This document shows positions 62,184 to 64,000 of a stretch of 64,000 nucleotides of DNA, piece by piece. Under the pieces are notes generated by a model that ran no database searches, was not told the DNA's origin, and saw only the letters and a program-made list of their open reading frames with translations. The stretch spans positions 1 through 64,000 of the forward strand of contig CASICJ010000014.1 in the NCBI GenBank assembly GCA_949373085.1. The letters run 5' to 3'. Positions within the stretch are counted from its first letter, which is position 1; the number at the start of each line of letters is the position of its first letter. A program made the position numbers and the translations under genes. This stretch comes from an uncultured Verrucomicrobiales bacterium (GTDB lineage: Bacteria; Verrucomicrobiota; Verrucomicrobiia; Verrucomicrobiales; Akkermansiaceae).

Positions 62184-62831
62184 ATGAAAGTTTTAATGAC
62201 TCTCCTTCTTTTGGTTCTAGGCGTGAATGCTGCGAGTTTAGATGACCTGACTTACACCACTGCTGATGGAAAAGTAACCATTACCGATTGTGATGAGGCC
62301 GCTACAGGCGAGCTAGTGATTCCGCCAACTATTCGTGAAAATCCAGTCACCAGCATCAGGAATTTCGCCTTCTATAAATGCAGCAGACTCACCAGCATCA
62401 CGATTCCTGATAGCGTTACCAGCGTCGGAGGATATGCCTTTTCCCGCTGCACCAGCCTAACGAACATTGCATTTCAAGGCGCTGCTCCTACCGTAGGTAG
62501 GGAAGCATTCACAGGCGTGGCGAATGGGGCTATCGCTATAGTGACCATTGAGGCTCTTAGCTCTTTTGGTGAGGTTGATAATCACTGGAATAGCCTACCC
62601 ATACAGGTAAGAGATGGCACTACAAACCCCGCACCGTTGCCCGAGATAAGGACAGCCATCGAATTCTCTTTTGATGGAATGGATGGAGTAAGCTACCGCA
62701 TCGAATCCTCTACAGATCTTATCAACTGGGAAATGATTGAAACCGCAATCATCGGTGAAGGTAGCCGAATTGATCGCTTTTACAGCACACGCAATCAGCC
62801 CAATCGTTACTTCCGTGTAAAGACGAACTAG
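62184..62831 (+). CDS. Exported BspA-like leucine-rich repeat (LRR_5) protein
   Basis: The product has 215 residues with a signal peptide (MKVLMTLLLLVLGVNAA). Two to three LRR_5 units follow (VTSIRNFAFYKCSRLTSITI, VTSVGGYAFSRCTSLTNIAF, APTVGREAFTGV), then a C-terminal domain (about 150-215, FSFDGMDGVSYRIESSTDLINW) found at the end of many verrucomicrobial exported proteins. It is a short member of a family whose proteins often carry many more repeats. Likely surface binding; function unknown. Confidence 0.78.
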   Translation: MKVLMTLLLLVLGVNAASLDDLTYTTADGKVTITDCDEAATGELVIPPTIRENPVTSIRNFAFYKCSRLTSITIPDSVTSVGGYAFSRCTSLTNIAFQGAAPTVGREAFTGVANGAIAIVTIEALSSFGEVDNHWNSLPIQVRDGTTNPAPLPEIRTAIEFSFDGMDGVSYRIESSTDLINWEMIETAIIGEGSRIDRFYSTRNQPNRYFRVKTN

Positions 62832-63020
62832 AGAGTGGATGATTTTTTCGGGGATTAATAGTGCGAACAATCTAACGGCCTGAGTGAAAAGTGGCGGGGA
62901 ATCGAGTAATCCCAACTCACCGTGCTAATCAAGATCATGAATTCTGGTCAGTAGCCCAAAATCAAAAACTCTGACTATGCTTCGTTCATGACAAGTGAAG
63001 CTTGTTTCATAAAAATAGAG

Positions 63021-63055
63021 CCGTCCCTTGATGAGTGTCAGGGGGCGGTTTTTTT
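63021..63055 (+). terminator. Intrinsic terminator 1
   Basis: A 10-bp stem (CCGTCCCTTG with CAGGGGGCGG, two G-U pairs) around an 8-base loop is followed by seven T. It lies 190 bp after the LRR_5 gene, with no open frame just before it, so it may end that transcript or a small RNA. Confidence 0.78.
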
Positions 63056-63179
63056 CGGGTCGACCAATTCTCGATTAATCAAAAACATGAAATCTACTCA
63101 TTAGCACCAAACTAAAAGGTGGGTATCATTCCTCCGTCTCATATGTGTGTTTAAGAACCGTTCCCGAAATGCGTGTAAG

Positions 63180-63212
63180 CCGTCCCCCTTCCGAGGGGGC
63201 GGTTTTGTTTTT
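63180..63212 (+). terminator. Intrinsic terminator 2
   Basis: The stem CCGTCCCC with GGGGGCGG (one G-U pair) around a short loop is followed by TTTTGTTTTTT. It is very like terminator 1, 159 bp upstream, and no open reading frame lies between the two. Confidence 0.78.
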
Positions 63213-63314
63213 TAAGGGGGGCAAGTTTCCTTAGTTTTTGCGCGATAATGGGGGGTTTTTGATACACTTAATTGCTACACTGACTTCCCTTACCCCTCTG
63301 AAACCCTTATAAAA

Positions 63315-63364
63315 TGGAGCCGCTGGTCAGAATTGAACTGACGACCTATTCATTACGAGTGAAT
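63315..63364 (-). tRNA. tRNA-Thr(CGT), 3' half only (probable attachment site)
   Basis: Read on the minus strand, a perfect 5-bp anticodon stem (ATTCA/TGAAT) encloses the loop CTCGTAA with anticodon CGT. A 5-base variable loop follows, then a 5-bp T stem (GTCAG/CTGAC) with loop TTCAATT, the acceptor strand CAGCGGC, T, and encoded CCA. The 5' half is missing: no GCCGCTG acceptor strand or D arm lies within reach upstream. Such 3' tRNA fragments next to an integrase gene are typical attL/attR remnants of site-specific integration. Confidence 0.85.
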
Positions 63365-63501
63365 TGTTTTACTTGTTTTCAGCATTCTTAAAATCCTTGG
63401 AATCAAAGGGTTATAGAGGCTTAAACCATTTCTATAGAGGAGTTTTTGGATTTAGACCAAAGAAGACATTTCCTTACTTTTTACGCAATAAGATCAGCCG
63501 T

Positions 63502-63527
63502 TTGGTATACTATTTTGGTATACTATT
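63502..63527 (+). repeat. Tandem 13-bp direct repeat before the integrase gene
   Basis: Two exact adjacent copies of TTGGTATACTATT lie 33 bases before the integrase start. Each contains the palindrome GTATAC and a TATACT that could serve as a -10 box. They could bind a regulator or the integrase arm domain. Confidence 0.8.
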
Positions 63528-63560
63528 GAATTTTAATCAAAATCTTGGAACGATGAGATT

Positions 63561-64000
63561 GTGAGCAACAAAATAAAAGGTCTCGACCAGACGAGTAAAG
63601 GTTACTGGCGGTGGAGGCCACCGATGCGGAATGGTCAACGAGATAACCCCATCTATCTTGGGACAAAAGATTACATCAAAGCAGTCGCAGCTCATGAGGA
63701 AGCTAAAAGAAATTGGGAATTGGGAGTAGCTACTTACGAGGGAACCTTCAAACAGGCAGTCGAGGAATACATCAAGGCACAGGAACTTCCTTTAATGGCG
63801 GGTGATAAAGAACCAGCCACCGTTTACAGGGCAAAGAATACGCTGCCAAAGATTGATGAAGAGCTGTCCCGAATAAAGTTTGGGGGCAAATCAAAAGCCA
63901 AATCACATCCCTCTGCCAAGCTCACCTCCATCACCAAAGATGATGTCGAGAAATGGCAAAAACAGAAACTAACTCAGAAATCAGAACGAACCAAAAAGCT
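63561..64000 (+). CDS. Tyrosine-type site-specific integrase, N-terminal part (cut by window edge)
   Basis: From GTG 63561 the frame is open to the window end (146 codons, no stop). It begins SNKIKGLDQTSKGYWRWRPP, then RDNPIYLGTKDYIKAVAAHEEA, like the arm-binding start of phage/island integrases (a short beta sheet, then LGT and an Ala-rich helix). A SAM-like helical part follows (FKQAVEEYIKAQE, ITKDDVEKWQKQKL). The catalytic domain is beyond the window. The adjacent tRNA fragment supports an integrative element. Start choice is tentative. Confidence 0.7.
   Translation, partial: MSNKIKGLDQTSKGYWRWRPPMRNGQRDNPIYLGTKDYIKAVAAHEEAKRNWELGVATYEGTFKQAVEEYIKAQELPLMAGDKEPATVYRAKNTLPKIDEELSRIKFGGKSKAKSHPSAKLTSITKDDVEKWQKQKLTQKSERTKK

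Larger units (their letters stand above)
62832..63560. other. Non-coding region with two terminators, tRNA fragment and direct repeats
   Basis: No supported protein gene is seen in these 729 bases. They hold two similar intrinsic terminators (63021-63055 and 63180-63212), the 3' half of a tRNA-Thr on the minus strand (63315-63364) and a tandem 13-bp repeat just before the integrase gene. A frame of 66 codons (63364-63564) is AT-rich and lacks features. Confidence 0.55.

Noticed and set aside
63364-63564. A 66-codon open frame upstream of the integrase
   Set aside because: AT-rich, begins inside the tRNA fragment, no ribosome site or recognisable features.
1-64000. CRISPR array or restriction/defence system
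   Set aside because: No regularly spaced short repeats with unique spacers, no cas genes and no restriction-modification genes were seen; the YraN nuclease fold is a housekeeping family.

Overview
The window reads as chromosomal DNA of a Verrucomicrobiota bacterium, probably aquatic. The signs are a planctomycete/verrucomicrobial-type pair of DUF1552 and DUF1592 cytochrome proteins, an IDS-type sulfatase, a DUF6288-like PDZ/HEAT protein, bactofilins, a truncated ECF sigma factor of the verrucomicrobial type, and a carotenoid set of the staphyloxanthin (C30) kind. The taxon is inferred from gene content only.

Layout. 0-6.7 kb: the 5' end of nagB (minus strand), a Tat-exported sialidase with a frameshift, then a complete trans-4-hydroxy-L-proline catabolic operon (deaminase, epimerase, alpha-ketoglutarate semialdehyde dehydrogenase, FAD dehydrogenase). 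6.7-15.9 kb: housekeeping genes (M28-like protein, lpxB, TPR protein, a bactofilin and a zinc-ribbon bactofilin, nadA, der, an OppD/DppD-type ATPase, xerD). 16.0-24.3 kb: a minus-strand type II secretion/pseudopilus operon (gspG-H-I-J-K-L-M, one unknown, gspD) in which gspK, gspL and gspD carry four frameshifts, followed by rnhB and yraN. 25.8-31.8 kb: crtN-like, aldH, crtP, crtQ and crtO genes for a glycosylated, acylated C30 carotenoid acid. 31.9-42.2 kb: mostly exported enzymes (EF-hand protein, PepA, PhoD, sialate O-acetylesterase, DUF6288-like, ThuA, sulfatase).

42.3-59.2 kb: a minus-strand accessory block of exported proteins (LRR protein, SUMF1 protein, DUF1592/DUF1552 pair, a double-HExxH metalloprotease, PepSY protein, VPS10/BNR protein, S9 peptidase, a SUMF1-GH32-like fusion) and an ECF sigma factor lacking region 4. 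Three genes here share an upstream 28-bp motif, and three share a signal-peptide/linker module joined to different bodies. 59.2-64 kb: a mobile-DNA boundary with an AT-rich Bacteroidetes-like esterase whose C-terminus looks verrucomicrobial, flanked by ~54-bp repeats. The right-hand repeat enters a 5'-truncated serine recombinase. A BspA-like LRR protein, two similar terminators, the 3' half of a tRNA-Thr(CGT) and the start of a tyrosine integrase follow.

Seven single-base frameshifts were found, all at runs of 2-4 identical bases. They may be assembly errors or real slippage mutations.
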